A DNA stretch of 48,037 bases from Treponema sp. (GCA_016296575.1 JAEDJA010000018.1:1-48037); one strand, 5' to 3'. Shown: positions 32,848 to 41,393, counted from the stretch's first letter. Program-made: numbers and translations. Notes: generated from the sequence alone by a model not told the origin.

Positions 32848-33632
32848 TTCCCAAAAAAATTCATTACTGCTGGTTTGGCGGAAAACCTCTTCCACCCCTT
32901 GCTGAAAAATGCATTGAATCCTGGAAAAAATACATGCCCCACTGGGAAATTGTTCGCTGGGATGAATCCAATTTTGATGTAAATTCCATTCCATATACAG
33001 CCCAGGCTTACGAAGCAAAAAAATATGCTTTTGTAAGTGATTATGCCCGTTTTGATATTCTTTACCGCGAAGGTGGTCTTTATTTTGATACTGATGTGGA
33101 AATTATTAAGGATCTTTCTCCAATCGTTGAAAAAGGAGCTTTTTTGGGCCTTGAAGGACCTTCTCTTGTAAATGCAGGATTGGGTATGGGGTGTGAAGCC
33201 AAAAATGCCTTCGTAAAAGAAGTCCTTGATTCTTATCAGGGTGACAGTTTTATTTTGCCCGATGGAAAACTGAACCTTAATACAGTGGTTACCCGCGTCT
33301 CAGATCTTTTGAAATGCTATGGTATGACAGAAAAAGATGAAATTCAGAATGTGTCAGATTTTACCGTTTACCCAATCCGCTTTTTCTGTCCAAAAGATAC
33401 AAAATCTGCTATAATCACAATAACTGACGATACATATACCATTCACCATTACGACGGAAGCTGGACTACCGACGGACAGAAATTATTTGAAAGGAGACGT
33501 GCAAAGCTTTATTCCATATTGCCGTCATCACTTGCAAAACTGCTTTCGGTTTTCCCTTTTTGCGCATGGCAGATTACCGACAACGGGTGGGGTGGATTTA
33601 TGAAAAAAGTGGCAGGTAAGATTTTTAAATGA
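32844..33632 (+). CDS. Glycosyltransferase family 32 (DXD sugar-binding region)
   Basis: This is a classic small bacterial GT32 protein. It opens with IPKKIHYCWFGGKPLPPLAE, then AKKYAFVSDYARFDILYREG, and the metal-binding GGLYFDTDVEII with D82 and D84. YTIHHYDGSW near residue 200 is the conserved C-terminal histidine motif. Homologues transfer galactose, mannose or related sugars in capsules. A strong GGGGAGGTG Shine-Dalgarno precedes the ATG. It overlaps the genes on both sides by 4 nt. Confidence 0.9.
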   Translation: MIPKKIHYCWFGGKPLPPLAEKCIESWKKYMPHWEIVRWDESNFDVNSIPYTAQAYEAKKYAFVSDYARFDILYREGGLYFDTDVEIIKDLSPIVEKGAFLGLEGPSLVNAGLGMGCEAKNAFVKEVLDSYQGDSFILPDGKLNLNTVVTRVSDLLKCYGMTEKDEIQNVSDFTVYPIRFFCPKDTKSAIITITDDTYTIHHYDGSWTTDGQKLFERRRAKLYSILPSSLAKLLSVFPFCAWQITDNGWGGFMKKVAGKIFK

Positions 33633-34750
33633 TGGACAGACTGACTTATTTAATTTGCATGGCAGTTTCTTTTCTCTTTATGTATTCCGTTTGCGGCGTA
33701 AGTTCAGACGGACATTACAAGAAGCTTTCCCTCCGTGCAATGAATTTCTTCCTTGTTTTTCTTTGCCTTTATTGGTCGCTTATAATTGGTCTTCAAAATG
33801 ATACTGGATCTGATTATCCTACATATTTTAAAATGTTTCAGGATGGTATTTCGGGATCATACTTTCGTGCACACGAAGCAGGCTTTTACTTAATCTGTGA
33901 CCGTCTTGCTGTTCATTTTCATCCTCAGGTTTCATTTTTTGTTCTTGCCCTTATACAGTCCGTACTTTTCTGCATTTTTCTGAAATACGGCCGATTTGAA
34001 AGACCAGACTTGTTTGTTCTTGTTTATTTTTCTTGTGCAACAGCTTTTATAAATTCAACCAATGGTCTTCGTCAGTTTACGGCCATGTATATTTTCCTGG
34101 TGGGAATTCTGTTTCTTCGGGATAAAAAATATATTGCCTATATTCTGACAATTCTTGTAGCCTATACATTTCATATCAGTGCAATTTATCTTCTTGCTAT
34201 TCTTGTAGGAAGATTCTGGTTTACTTTTAAAAATAAATGGATTTTGATTGTTGAACTGGCAGTTTCAATTGTCATCTGCTTTGTTGGAATGGATGATTTG
34301 ATGAATTTTGTTGCACAGTTTACTCCGTACAAAAGTTATATTGGATCTAGTTATGCTACTACAGGTAACAGAGTTGATTTCATCAATATTGCTACAAAAT
34401 TGATTTATGTACCATTCTACATACATCTGCTTTTCCTTGAATATGATGAAACTGATTACGATTCCCGTTTTTTCATCAACCTTGGATTTTTCTGTTTCTG
34501 CATTAAGCTTATGGGAATGTCCAGTTATTATATCTGTCGTTTCGCCTACTATTTTGATATCCTTGCTTATCTTCCTTTCTATTACTATGTTCTGTGGGTT
34601 CGCAGGACCAGTATTAAAAAAGAATGGAAACTGCTTCTTTATTTTGTAACTCTGTGCGTTATGATAGGCCCATTTGTTGCAAAAACCTGTTTTTTCCCAG
34701 TGAGAGAATATGATTATCACAGTATTTTGTCACCATTTTTCAGTTATTAG
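33629..34750 (+). CDS. EpsG-like membrane protein, probable polysaccharide polymerase (Wzy)
   Basis: This 373-residue protein has about ten hydrophobic helices. The segment IGLQNDTGSDYPTYFKMFQD after the second helix, the periplasmic-loop HEAGFYLICD and the later TAFINSTNGLRQFTAMYIFL are hallmarks of EpsG-family proteins, which stand in for Wzy polymerases. AYTFHISAIYLLAIL is also typical. It would join Wzx-exported repeat units on the periplasmic side. It overlaps the GT32 gene by 4 nt and lies 9 nt before the next gene. It is the only polymerase candidate seen in the locus. Confidence 0.82.
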   Translation: MMDRLTYLICMAVSFLFMYSVCGVSSDGHYKKLSLRAMNFFLVFLCLYWSLIIGLQNDTGSDYPTYFKMFQDGISGSYFRAHEAGFYLICDRLAVHFHPQVSFFVLALIQSVLFCIFLKYGRFERPDLFVLVYFSCATAFINSTNGLRQFTAMYIFLVGILFLRDKKYIAYILTILVAYTFHISAIYLLAILVGRFWFTFKNKWILIVELAVSIVICFVGMDDLMNFVAQFTPYKSYIGSSYATTGNRVDFINIATKLIYVPFYIHLLFLEYDETDYDSRFFINLGFFCFCIKLMGMSSYYICRFAYYFDILAYLPFYYYVLWVRRTSIKKEWKLLLYFVTLCVMIGPFVAKTCFFPVREYDYHSILSPFFSY

Positions 34751-34759
34751 GGACTAGAA

Positions 34760-36436
34760 ATGACTTTTGAAATAGAAATATCTACAATGCATAAATCTCA
34801 GGAACAGTGTATTGATATGCTTTCCCGCATGAATATTCACTGTGACTGTATGATTATAAATCAGTGCGATATAGAAAAGTATGAAGAACTTTATCTTCCT
34901 GTAGCTGACGGATTAAAGCAGCGTGTTCGTATTTTTTACACAACAACCCGAGGTCTTTCCAACAGCCGCAATATAGCCCTTGAAAACTGCTGTGCCGATA
35001 TTCTTGGTGTTGCTGATGACGATCTTGAATATTATGATGATTTTCATAAAACCATTATTGAAGGGTGGGAAGAAAACAAAAAAGCTGATGTGCTGATTTT
35101 TAATATGGATTCTTTCAATAAGGTTTATCCAGATCACGGATTCAGATGTCATTATTTCAACCTTTTTGGTTTCTGTAGTGTTCTTGTAACTTTCCGAACA
35201 AGTTCCCTTCGCAAAGCAAGATTCTCTGACGGTAGACTTTTACGTTTTAATCCTGTTTTTGGAACTGGAAGCAAATATTTCAAAAGTGGTGAAGAAAATA
35301 TCTTTTTGTCTGACTGTTACAATGCAGGACTTAAGGTTTATTATACGCCAAGAAAGATTTTGAAAAGGCCTGAAAGTGAAAGTTCCTGGTTCCACGGTTT
35401 TACACATGATTTCTTTGTAGACAGAGGTGCTGTTTTTTATCAGATGAATTCAGCATTATTTTATTTCCTTATGTACCAGTTTTCCATCAGAAAAGCCAAA
35501 GAAGCAGCTGATATTCCTTTTCGGGACAGAATCAACTACATGAAAAAAGGAAAAAATAGTCTACTTAAAATCCGTGAAGAACTTAATTTAGAGGAACAGA
35601 AGAAAAAACAGGAGATTATGAAAAATCTTCCTCCCCTCAACCTCACCGACCTTCATAACACACTATTAAAGATTCAGGATTACATCCATCAAACTTGTCA
35701 GAAAAATGGGGTGAATTATCTTCTTTCGGCAGGATCAGTTCTTGGGGCAGTGCGCCATAAAGATTTTATTCCCTGGGATGATGACCTTGATATTATGGTT
35801 CTGCGCGAAGACTTTGAACGATTTGGACAGGTTTTTCTTCACGACCCAAATCCAAACTTTGTTTATCAGGAAGCACTCGTTGATTATCCACTCTATTTTT
35901 CAAAAGTACGTATGAACAACACAGCCTTTATTGAAAGGGGTGGGTGGAGAAAGCGCTGGACATATATCCACCAGGGAGCCTATATTGATGTATTCCCAAT
36001 GGACTACGCTGCAAAATCTAATTTCCGCTTCAAAATGCAGTACGTTATTTCACGTCTCCTTACAGCTCAAAGTCTGAATATCCGGGGTTATAAAAATGCG
36101 TCTTTTAAAAAGAAAGTGGTTATGAAAGTGTCCATGCTTTTCTATCCTTTCAGAAAATTATTGCATGAATATGTAATAAGTGTAAAAAAAGAAGATGCCC
36201 GGGGACTCTGCGATTTCTATGGAACTGGAAAACAGCTTTTTGCTCTTGATATTTTTGATGAACCGGTTAATCTGCCATTTGGTGAAAAAGTATACCCATG
36301 TCCAAAAAATCCAGAAGCTTATCTTAAAGCTATGTACGGAAACTGGCAGGAGCTTCCCCCAGAAGAGGCTCGAGAATACAAAATTCACGCTCAATTTTTC
36401 TCTTCCACCACAGATTATCGAGATTTGATTAATTAA
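34760..36436 (+). CDS. Fusion of GT2-like transferase and LicD-family phosphotransferase
   Basis: Residues about 1-230 resemble a GT-A domain lacking the usual first strand (TRGLSNSRNIALENCCADIL, then GVADDDLEYYDDF as donor-metal motif). Residues about 290-555 are LicD-like. These show LLSAGSVLGAVRHKDFIPWD followed by DDLDIMV (about 322-348), the nucleotidyltransferase-fold active site, then GAYIDVFPMDYA. LicD enzymes transfer phosphocholine or similar phospho-alcohols onto surface glycans, using a CDP-activated donor. No choline-activation genes are in the window. The stop overlaps the convergent tcdA stop by 8 nt (TTAATTAA). Confidence 0.82.
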   Translation: MTFEIEISTMHKSQEQCIDMLSRMNIHCDCMIINQCDIEKYEELYLPVADGLKQRVRIFYTTTRGLSNSRNIALENCCADILGVADDDLEYYDDFHKTIIEGWEENKKADVLIFNMDSFNKVYPDHGFRCHYFNLFGFCSVLVTFRTSSLRKARFSDGRLLRFNPVFGTGSKYFKSGEENIFLSDCYNAGLKVYYTPRKILKRPESESSWFHGFTHDFFVDRGAVFYQMNSALFYFLMYQFSIRKAKEAADIPFRDRINYMKKGKNSLLKIREELNLEEQKKKQEIMKNLPPLNLTDLHNTLLKIQDYIHQTCQKNGVNYLLSAGSVLGAVRHKDFIPWDDDLDIMVLREDFERFGQVFLHDPNPNFVYQEALVDYPLYFSKVRMNNTAFIERGGWRKRWTYIHQGAYIDVFPMDYAAKSNFRFKMQYVISRLLTAQSLNIRGYKNASFKKKVVMKVSMLFYPFRKLLHEYVISVKKEDARGLCDFYGTGKQLFALDIFDEPVNLPFGEKVYPCPKNPEAYLKAMYGNWQELPPEEAREYKIHAQFFSSTTDYRDLIN

Positions 36437-37139
36437 TCAGATCTTTTATAATTTCGCCGGCAATAATTAATCCTGCTGTAGAAGGAACAAATGCGTTGCT
36501 TCCAGGTGCCAAAGATTTGCCCTTTAATTCAGCTTCTTCTGTATATTTTGGTACAATAGCTTTTTCTTTAGAATAAACCACTTTTACTTTTGTAATTCCA
36601 CGCTTTTTGCATTCCTGCCGCATTACACGGGCTAAAGGACAAACGCTTGTTTTTGAAATATCAGCAACTTCAAATTGAGTGGGATCCATTTTGTTTCCAG
36701 CTCCCATAGCGCATATGATTTTAGTTTTTGCTTCTTTTGCCTGGATAATCAGCTGGATTTTAGCTGTAACTGTATCAATAGCATCTACAACATAATCATA
36801 TTTTGTAAAATCAAACAGATTTTTTGTTTCTGGTAAATAAAAACACTTGAAAACGTTTACTTCTGCATTAGGATTAATGTCCAGGATTCGTTCTTTCATT
36901 ACATCAACTTTATATTTTCCGATAGAAGATTGAGTTGCAATAATCTGGCGATTTAAATTTGTAAGGCTAACCGTGTCGTTGTCTATTAAATCAATATGCT
37001 GAATTCCGGAGCGAACAAGGGCTTCTACAACATATCCACCAACTCCTCCAATTCCAAAAACTGCAATGTGAGCTTTGTTTAAAGTTTTCATTGCCTCTTT
37101 TCCAATCAGTAATTCTGTACGTGAAAATTGATTTAACAT
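36429..37139 (-). CDS. tcdA: tRNA threonylcarbamoyladenosine dehydratase (TcdA-like ThiF/E1 protein)
   Basis: TcdA uses ATP to cyclise t6A37 in ANN-decoding tRNAs to ct6A. The adenylation Rossmann motif GIGGVGGYVVEA is at residues 29-40, and IDLIDNDTVSLTNLNRQ (about 49-65) is the ThiF/MoeB signature. CPLARVMRQECKKRGITKVK and the closing GSNAFVPSTAGLIIAGEII are specific for the TcdA/YgdL branch. Length 236 (E. coli 268, which has extra C-terminal sequence). A TATACT box lies 7 nt before the ATG, so a leaderless message is likely. It marks the boundary between the polysaccharide locus and housekeeping genes. Confidence 0.9.
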   Translation of the reverse strand: MLNQFSRTELLIGKEAMKTLNKAHIAVFGIGGVGGYVVEALVRSGIQHIDLIDNDTVSLTNLNRQIIATQSSIGKYKVDVMKERILDINPNAEVNVFKCFYLPETKNLFDFTKYDYVVDAIDTVTAKIQLIIQAKEAKTKIICAMGAGNKMDPTQFEVADISKTSVCPLARVMRQECKKRGITKVKVVYSKEKAIVPKYTEEAELKGKSLAPGSNAFVPSTAGLIIAGEIIKDLIN

Positions 37140-37146
37140 AGGAACA

Positions 37147-37152
37147 AGTATA
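37147..37152 (-). promoter_or_regulatory. -10 box of tcdA
   Basis: On the minus strand TATACT ends 7 nt before the ATG (37139-37137). The -35 is poor. TGTTCCT between them has no Shine-Dalgarno. Confidence 0.4.
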
Positions 37153-37191
37153 ACAGAAAATGCAAAGTAATTTTATATATTCATGGTGTTT

Positions 37192-37758
37192 TTATTGAGT
37201 TTTAGCGATTACTGCTTTTACAATTTCTACGCAAACCTTGGCATCATCCAAAGCACGGTGGGACTGACCTGGGTCAACTCCAAGAACTTGTGCCATATGG
37301 GGGAGTCTGTGGCATGTTTCTTCTTTCCAATACATGCGTGAAAATTTTACTGTATCAAGAACTGAATTTTCCAGATGACCATAACCAAGGCGGTCACTTT
37401 CGGCATTAATAAAACTGACATCAAAACCGGCATTGTGTGCTACAAGAACAGTTCCTTTTACAAAATCAAGAAATTCTGGAATTACCCTGGCTGGAACCGG
37501 AGCATATTCAATCATGTCATTGGTAATGTGCGTCAGGTTTGTAATGAAGGGGGATATACAGACTCTTGGATTTACCAGTGTCTGGAAGGTTTCTATAACA
37601 CCTTGGGAAGAAAATTTTACAGCCCCGATTTCAATCACACGGTCGTTGTTGCTGGATACGCCCGTAGTTTCCGTATCGAAGGCCGTAAAAACAGCCCCGC
37701 ATTCCCAAAGTTTGCGGAGCAGTTTAGCGTCTTTTACCTGCTTATTTTGAAGCTTCAT
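37192..37758 (-). CDS. DEDDh 3'-5' exonuclease, DnaQ/PolC epsilon-like
   Basis: This 188-residue protein is an exonuclease of the DNA polymerase III epsilon superfamily. The DEDDh residues are visible: D28 and E30 in AFDTETTGVSSNNDRVIEIG, Asp in VAHNAGFDVSFINAE, and His and Asp in SHRALDDAKVCVEIV. It is a free-standing proofreading or repair/RNA-processing nuclease without a polymerase domain. The frame is open further upstream to 37836, but the start at 37758 (MKLQNKQVKDAKLL) gives a normal N-terminus and only a 17-nt overlap with the phosphoglucomutase stop, suggesting translational coupling. Confidence 0.88.
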   Translation of the reverse strand: MKLQNKQVKDAKLLRKLWECGAVFTAFDTETTGVSSNNDRVIEIGAVKFSSQGVIETFQTLVNPRVCISPFITNLTHITNDMIEYAPVPARVIPEFLDFVKGTVLVAHNAGFDVSFINAESDRLGYGHLENSVLDTVKFSRMYWKEETCHRLPHMAQVLGVDPGQSHRALDDAKVCVEIVKAVIAKTQ

Positions 37759-39517
37759 CCAAAATAGCCTTAATGTCTTTTTCAATTCCGTCACAAAGGG
37801 CAGCGGCACTAGTTTTTGCAGAGGCAAGGTCACCACCGGCTACAGGTGTTACAGAGTTGATGTAGAACTTGATTTTTGGTTCAGTTCCAGATGGACGTGC
37901 AGAAACGATTGTTCCACCATCCAGGAAGAACTGAAGAACGTTTGATTTTGGAAGTCCATATGGAGTTTTTTCTGCTGGTTTTGCAGGATCGAATTCAACG
38001 GACTGCTGAACATCACGGATTTTAAGAACTGTTTTTCCACCAAGAGTTTTAAGGCCTTCTGTGCGGAGTTTTGTCATAATTCCTTTCATTGTTTCAACAC
38101 CAGTTGAACCCAGGAATTCCTGAGAAATTGAACGGTCTTCAAAATATCCGTGTTCTTTGTAAAGGTCGTCAAGGCGTTCAAGAATTGATTTACCCTGGCT
38201 TGCCCAGTACATTGTCATTTCGGCACACATTGCAGCGGCTGAAACACCGTCTTTATCCATAACGTCTTTTTCTACTTTGTATCCGTAAGATTCTTCAAGA
38301 CCGAATACATAACTGTGTGTTCCTTTTGCTTCAAAATCAGCTTCCATAGCAGCAATCCATTTGAAACCTGTAAGACATTCCATCATTTCGGCACCGTATT
38401 TTTTACAGATATAGTCACCGAATGGAGATGTTACGATTGAGCGGATTACAGCTGGATTCTTAGGCATTGTTCCAAGTTCTTTTCTAGAAAGGAGGATGTA
38501 ATCCATAAGAAGTGCACCCATCTGGTTTCCTGAAAGAAGAACCCAGTTTCCGTCTTTGTCTGGGAAAGCTGTTCCGAAGCGGTCTGCATCTGGGTCTGTA
38601 GCCATAACACAAGAAGCATTTTCTTTTTTAGCAAGTTCAACTGCCAGTGTAAGAGCTGGTTTTTCCTCTGGATTTGGTTTTACAACTGTTGGGAAATTTC
38701 CATCTGGCTGAGCCTGTTCTGGAACTGTAATAACATTAAGTCCAAGATCCCCAAGAACTTTTGTTACATGCATTCCACCTGTTCCGTGCAGTGGTGTGTA
38801 AACAATTTTTACGTCTTTTGCGCGTTCTTTAATAAGATCTGGACGGAAAAGTTCTTTCTTACACATTTCCCAGAATGGTTCATCAATTACACTGTCGATT
38901 ACTTCAAGTTTACCTGTTGCAATGGCTTCAACACGAGTCATTGTTTTTACAGAAGTTACTTTGTTTACTTCTTCGATGATTCCAACATCATGTGGTTCAA
39001 TAACCTGAGCACCATCGTTCCAGTAAGCTTTGTAACCGTTGTACATGCGTGGGTTGTGGGATGCTGTAACTACAACACCAGTGTCTGCCTTAAGCTTTCG
39101 GATGGCAAAAGAAAGTTCAGGAGTAGGGCGAAGGCTTGAGAAAAGGTAAGCTTTGATGCCGTTTGCCGCAAAAATAAGGGCAGTTGCTTCACCAAAAACG
39201 TCTGAGTTCAAACGTGAGTCGTAAGCAACAACAGCACTCAATGTTCCAGCCTTTGCTTTTTCAGGACAAGCTTTAATAAGGTAGTTTGCAAGTCCCTGTG
39301 TAGCCAGGTTGATTTCAAGAGTGTTCATGCGGTTTGTTCCGCCACCCATAATACCGCGTAGTCCACCTGTTCCGAATTCCAAAGTGCGGTAGAAACGGTC
39401 TTCCAATTCTTTATAATCTTCTTTTGCAATAAGATCTTTTACTTCTTTTGCAAAGCGTTCATCTTTTTCCTGTGCAATGTAGTCCTGTGCACGTTTCAGG
39501 ATTTCTTCGTTTGTCAT
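37742..39517 (-). CDS. Phosphoglucomutase/phosphomannomutase (alpha-D-phosphohexomutase)
   Basis: Interconverts hexose-1- and hexose-6-phosphates. All four family loops are present: the phosphoserine loop VVTASHNPRMYNGYKAYW (Ser153), the metal loop TDPDADRFGTA (308-313), the sugar loop GLEESYGYKVEKD and the phosphate loop RPSGTEPKIKFY. The 591-residue length and NDGAQVIEPHD fit the PgcA/PGM2-like branch found in Firmicutes and spirochaetes. It could feed glucose-1-phosphate to UDP-glucose/Ugd or mannose-1-phosphate to ManC. A perfect GGAGGA Shine-Dalgarno is 6 nt before the ATG, just after an inverted-repeat leader. The exonuclease gene overlaps its end. Confidence 0.93.
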   Translation of the reverse strand: MTNEEILKRAQDYIAQEKDERFAKEVKDLIAKEDYKELEDRFYRTLEFGTGGLRGIMGGGTNRMNTLEINLATQGLANYLIKACPEKAKAGTLSAVVAYDSRLNSDVFGEATALIFAANGIKAYLFSSLRPTPELSFAIRKLKADTGVVVTASHNPRMYNGYKAYWNDGAQVIEPHDVGIIEEVNKVTSVKTMTRVEAIATGKLEVIDSVIDEPFWEMCKKELFRPDLIKERAKDVKIVYTPLHGTGGMHVTKVLGDLGLNVITVPEQAQPDGNFPTVVKPNPEEKPALTLAVELAKKENASCVMATDPDADRFGTAFPDKDGNWVLLSGNQMGALLMDYILLSRKELGTMPKNPAVIRSIVTSPFGDYICKKYGAEMMECLTGFKWIAAMEADFEAKGTHSYVFGLEESYGYKVEKDVMDKDGVSAAAMCAEMTMYWASQGKSILERLDDLYKEHGYFEDRSISQEFLGSTGVETMKGIMTKLRTEGLKTLGGKTVLKIRDVQQSVEFDPAKPAEKTPYGLPKSNVLQFFLDGGTIVSARPSGTEPKIKFYINSVTPVAGGDLASAKTSAAALCDGIEKDIKAILDEASK

Positions 39518-39534
39518 TTATATCCTCCATAATT

Positions 39535-39616
39535 TGAATGAATAATGAATAGTGAATAATGAATAATCATTCACCATTCATTTCTCCATTATTCACTATT
39601 AATTATTAATTATTCA
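39535..39616. repeat. Heptad arrays in head-to-head orientation between the two mutase genes
   Basis: TGAATRR heptads (39535-39566) are followed by their inverted counterpart (39567-39616). AATAGTGAATAATG (39548-39561) and CATTATTCACTATT (39587-39600) form a perfect 14-bp stem with a 25-nt loop. The structure would sit in the minus-strand RNA just before the phosphoglucomutase Shine-Dalgarno. It fills the 111-nt gap. Confidence 0.88.
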
Positions 39617-39628
39617 TTGATTTTTTGT

Positions 39629-41380
39629 CTACGACAAAAGTGATGTTTCCCATTCTAGCAGTTCTTTTTCCATTTGTATATTATCACCTTTTACGTCACA
39701 CATAACACGGAAAACAGGTTCTGTACCAGAGCCACGCATCCAGATAAAAGCACAAGGTTTGTCCTCTTTGTCGTAAAAAATCACCTTTAATCCGCCTTTT
39801 CCGCTTAAACTCCAGTCAGTGGCATTTCTGGTTTCTTTTGTTCCGTTGGTAAGAACCCCTTCATATCTTGTAAAACCGTATTTTTTTACAAGAGGACTGG
39901 TTTTCCATTCTTTTTCAAAGTTTTTCTGGAATGCACTTTTCAGTTTTGCATGATCCATTTCCCTTACTTTAAGAACAGCACGGCTTTCACTTACCCCTGT
40001 AGTTGTGTACTTTGGTAATGTTTCAAGAATATCAGAAAGAGTGTAATTTGGATTGTATGAAACTCCACGTTTTTTGCACCACATTTCAAAAAGTCCAGAT
40101 TCTTTCATAACCAGAAGCTTGATGATTGCAAAAAGTGTGTTCAATGGATCTCGTACACTTGCAGGATAGGTTATTGTACCACCGTTGGAACCTTCTCCAA
40201 GAATGCGCACGTTCCATCCTTCAGCTCGTTTTTCACGAGCAAGATTTACTACATTTGCTTCTCCAACTTCACCGCGGAAAACTGATGCACCAAGGCATTC
40301 TGCAATTTCTTCAATTCTCATAGAGGTGGGGCAGTTTACGCAAACAGCTGGTTTGAATCCTTCTTCTCCCTGATGGCACCAGATGGAAAATGTAAGTTCA
40401 GCAAGAACAGAAAGACTGAATACTTCCTGAGCTTTTAAGATTACTGCTTTATTTTGTTTTTCATCCCAGTAAACAATATTGCCACGGTCTCCGTCACAGT
40501 CTGGCATATAACCAAGTACTGCATCCTTTTGACCTGCAGCCTGGAGCCGTTCCATTTCTTCTGCAACGTATACCAGGTTTTCACTTTCCGGAATGATTTC
40601 ATGAACAATTTCACCTGGATTTCCATTCATAGCATAAAAATTCATATGGTGATTGTTCAAAAAGTTTTTATCGATACAAAGTGTTCTGGAGCTTCCGTTA
40701 AAATCACATAGGATTCCCATAGGCTTTTTGTCCAGCTCTCCATGGATAATCTGGAAAAAATCTTCCTGATGTGCCGGATTTGCAGAATCGCTTACTGTTT
40801 CTTTTACAAAGTCTTCGTAGGCTTTAAGGCTGTTGTGTTTTGCAGCTTTTTCTCCGCTTAAAACACTTTCCATTTTATTTAAAGGACAGCTTTTGATTCT
40901 TTCCAGGGCTTTTTCTTCAGCACCATCTTCTGAAAGTCTTTTTAAAAATTCTGCCGTGATTTTTGCATTTTCCTGTGCGTTTACAACACCACCGTCATTG
41001 ATGCCGAATTTAATACCGTTATGTCCAATAGGGTTGTGGCTTGCTGAAATATAGATGAATCCATCCAGTTTTTTTGCGTAAGCCATAATCTCTGGAGCAC
41101 TGGAAATGCCTGTATATTGAATTACACAGTCTTTTTTTGCCAGAACATGGAGCATGGCAAGAGCAATTTCCTTTCCAGTTGGCCTGGTGTCCATTCCAAG
41201 TGCAATCACAGGACATGGAGTTTTGGCCACATCACATAAATAATCAAAAAATACTTCAGCTGCAATTGCAGAAAGTGCTTTGTCAGAATTTGTAATTTCA
41301 GGTGATTTATCCTGTTCATTTCCCGAAGCAGCAAATACTTTTCGCCATCCTGAAGCAGACAAAATCATGTTATGTTCCAT
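39629..41380 (-). CDS. Phosphohexomutase family protein (second paralogue)
   Basis: This 583-residue protein is a second alpha-D-phosphohexomutase, only distantly similar to its neighbour. It has the opening MILSASGWRKVF, the phosphoserine loop YISASHNPIGHNGIKFG (Ser114), a metal loop that reads MPDCDGDRGNI, a GEGSNGGTI sugar loop in place of GEESYGY, and RGSGTEPVFRVM. The DGDRG and GEGSNGG versions suggest a different substrate, possibly a pentose or phosphomannose. Three in-frame ATGs lie close together (41389, 41380, 41368). I prefer 41380 because a TAAAAT box ends exactly 7 nt upstream, as at other heads of transcription units here. It is divergent from the pentapeptide gene. Confidence 0.85.
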   Translation of the reverse strand: MEHNMILSASGWRKVFAASGNEQDKSPEITNSDKALSAIAAEVFFDYLCDVAKTPCPVIALGMDTRPTGKEIALAMLHVLAKKDCVIQYTGISSAPEIMAYAKKLDGFIYISASHNPIGHNGIKFGINDGGVVNAQENAKITAEFLKRLSEDGAEEKALERIKSCPLNKMESVLSGEKAAKHNSLKAYEDFVKETVSDSANPAHQEDFFQIIHGELDKKPMGILCDFNGSSRTLCIDKNFLNNHHMNFYAMNGNPGEIVHEIIPESENLVYVAEEMERLQAAGQKDAVLGYMPDCDGDRGNIVYWDEKQNKAVILKAQEVFSLSVLAELTFSIWCHQGEEGFKPAVCVNCPTSMRIEEIAECLGASVFRGEVGEANVVNLAREKRAEGWNVRILGEGSNGGTITYPASVRDPLNTLFAIIKLLVMKESGLFEMWCKKRGVSYNPNYTLSDILETLPKYTTTGVSESRAVLKVREMDHAKLKSAFQKNFEKEWKTSPLVKKYGFTRYEGVLTNGTKETRNATDWSLSGKGGLKVIFYDKEDKPCAFIWMRGSGTEPVFRVMCDVKGDNIQMEKELLEWETSLLS

Positions 41381-41387
41381 AATCTCC

Positions 41388-41393
41388 ATTTTA
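41388..41393 (-). promoter_or_regulatory. -10 box of the second mutase gene
   Basis: On the minus strand TAAAAT ends 7 nt before the ATG at 41380, placing the transcription start next to the start codon. GGAG falls in the spacer but would lie upstream of the RNA start. The -35 is weak. Confidence 0.35.

Noticed and set aside
37759..37836. Longer start for the exonuclease
   Set aside because: The extension lies within the phosphoglucomutase coding region. The start at 37758 leaves a short coupling overlap and a normal N-terminus.
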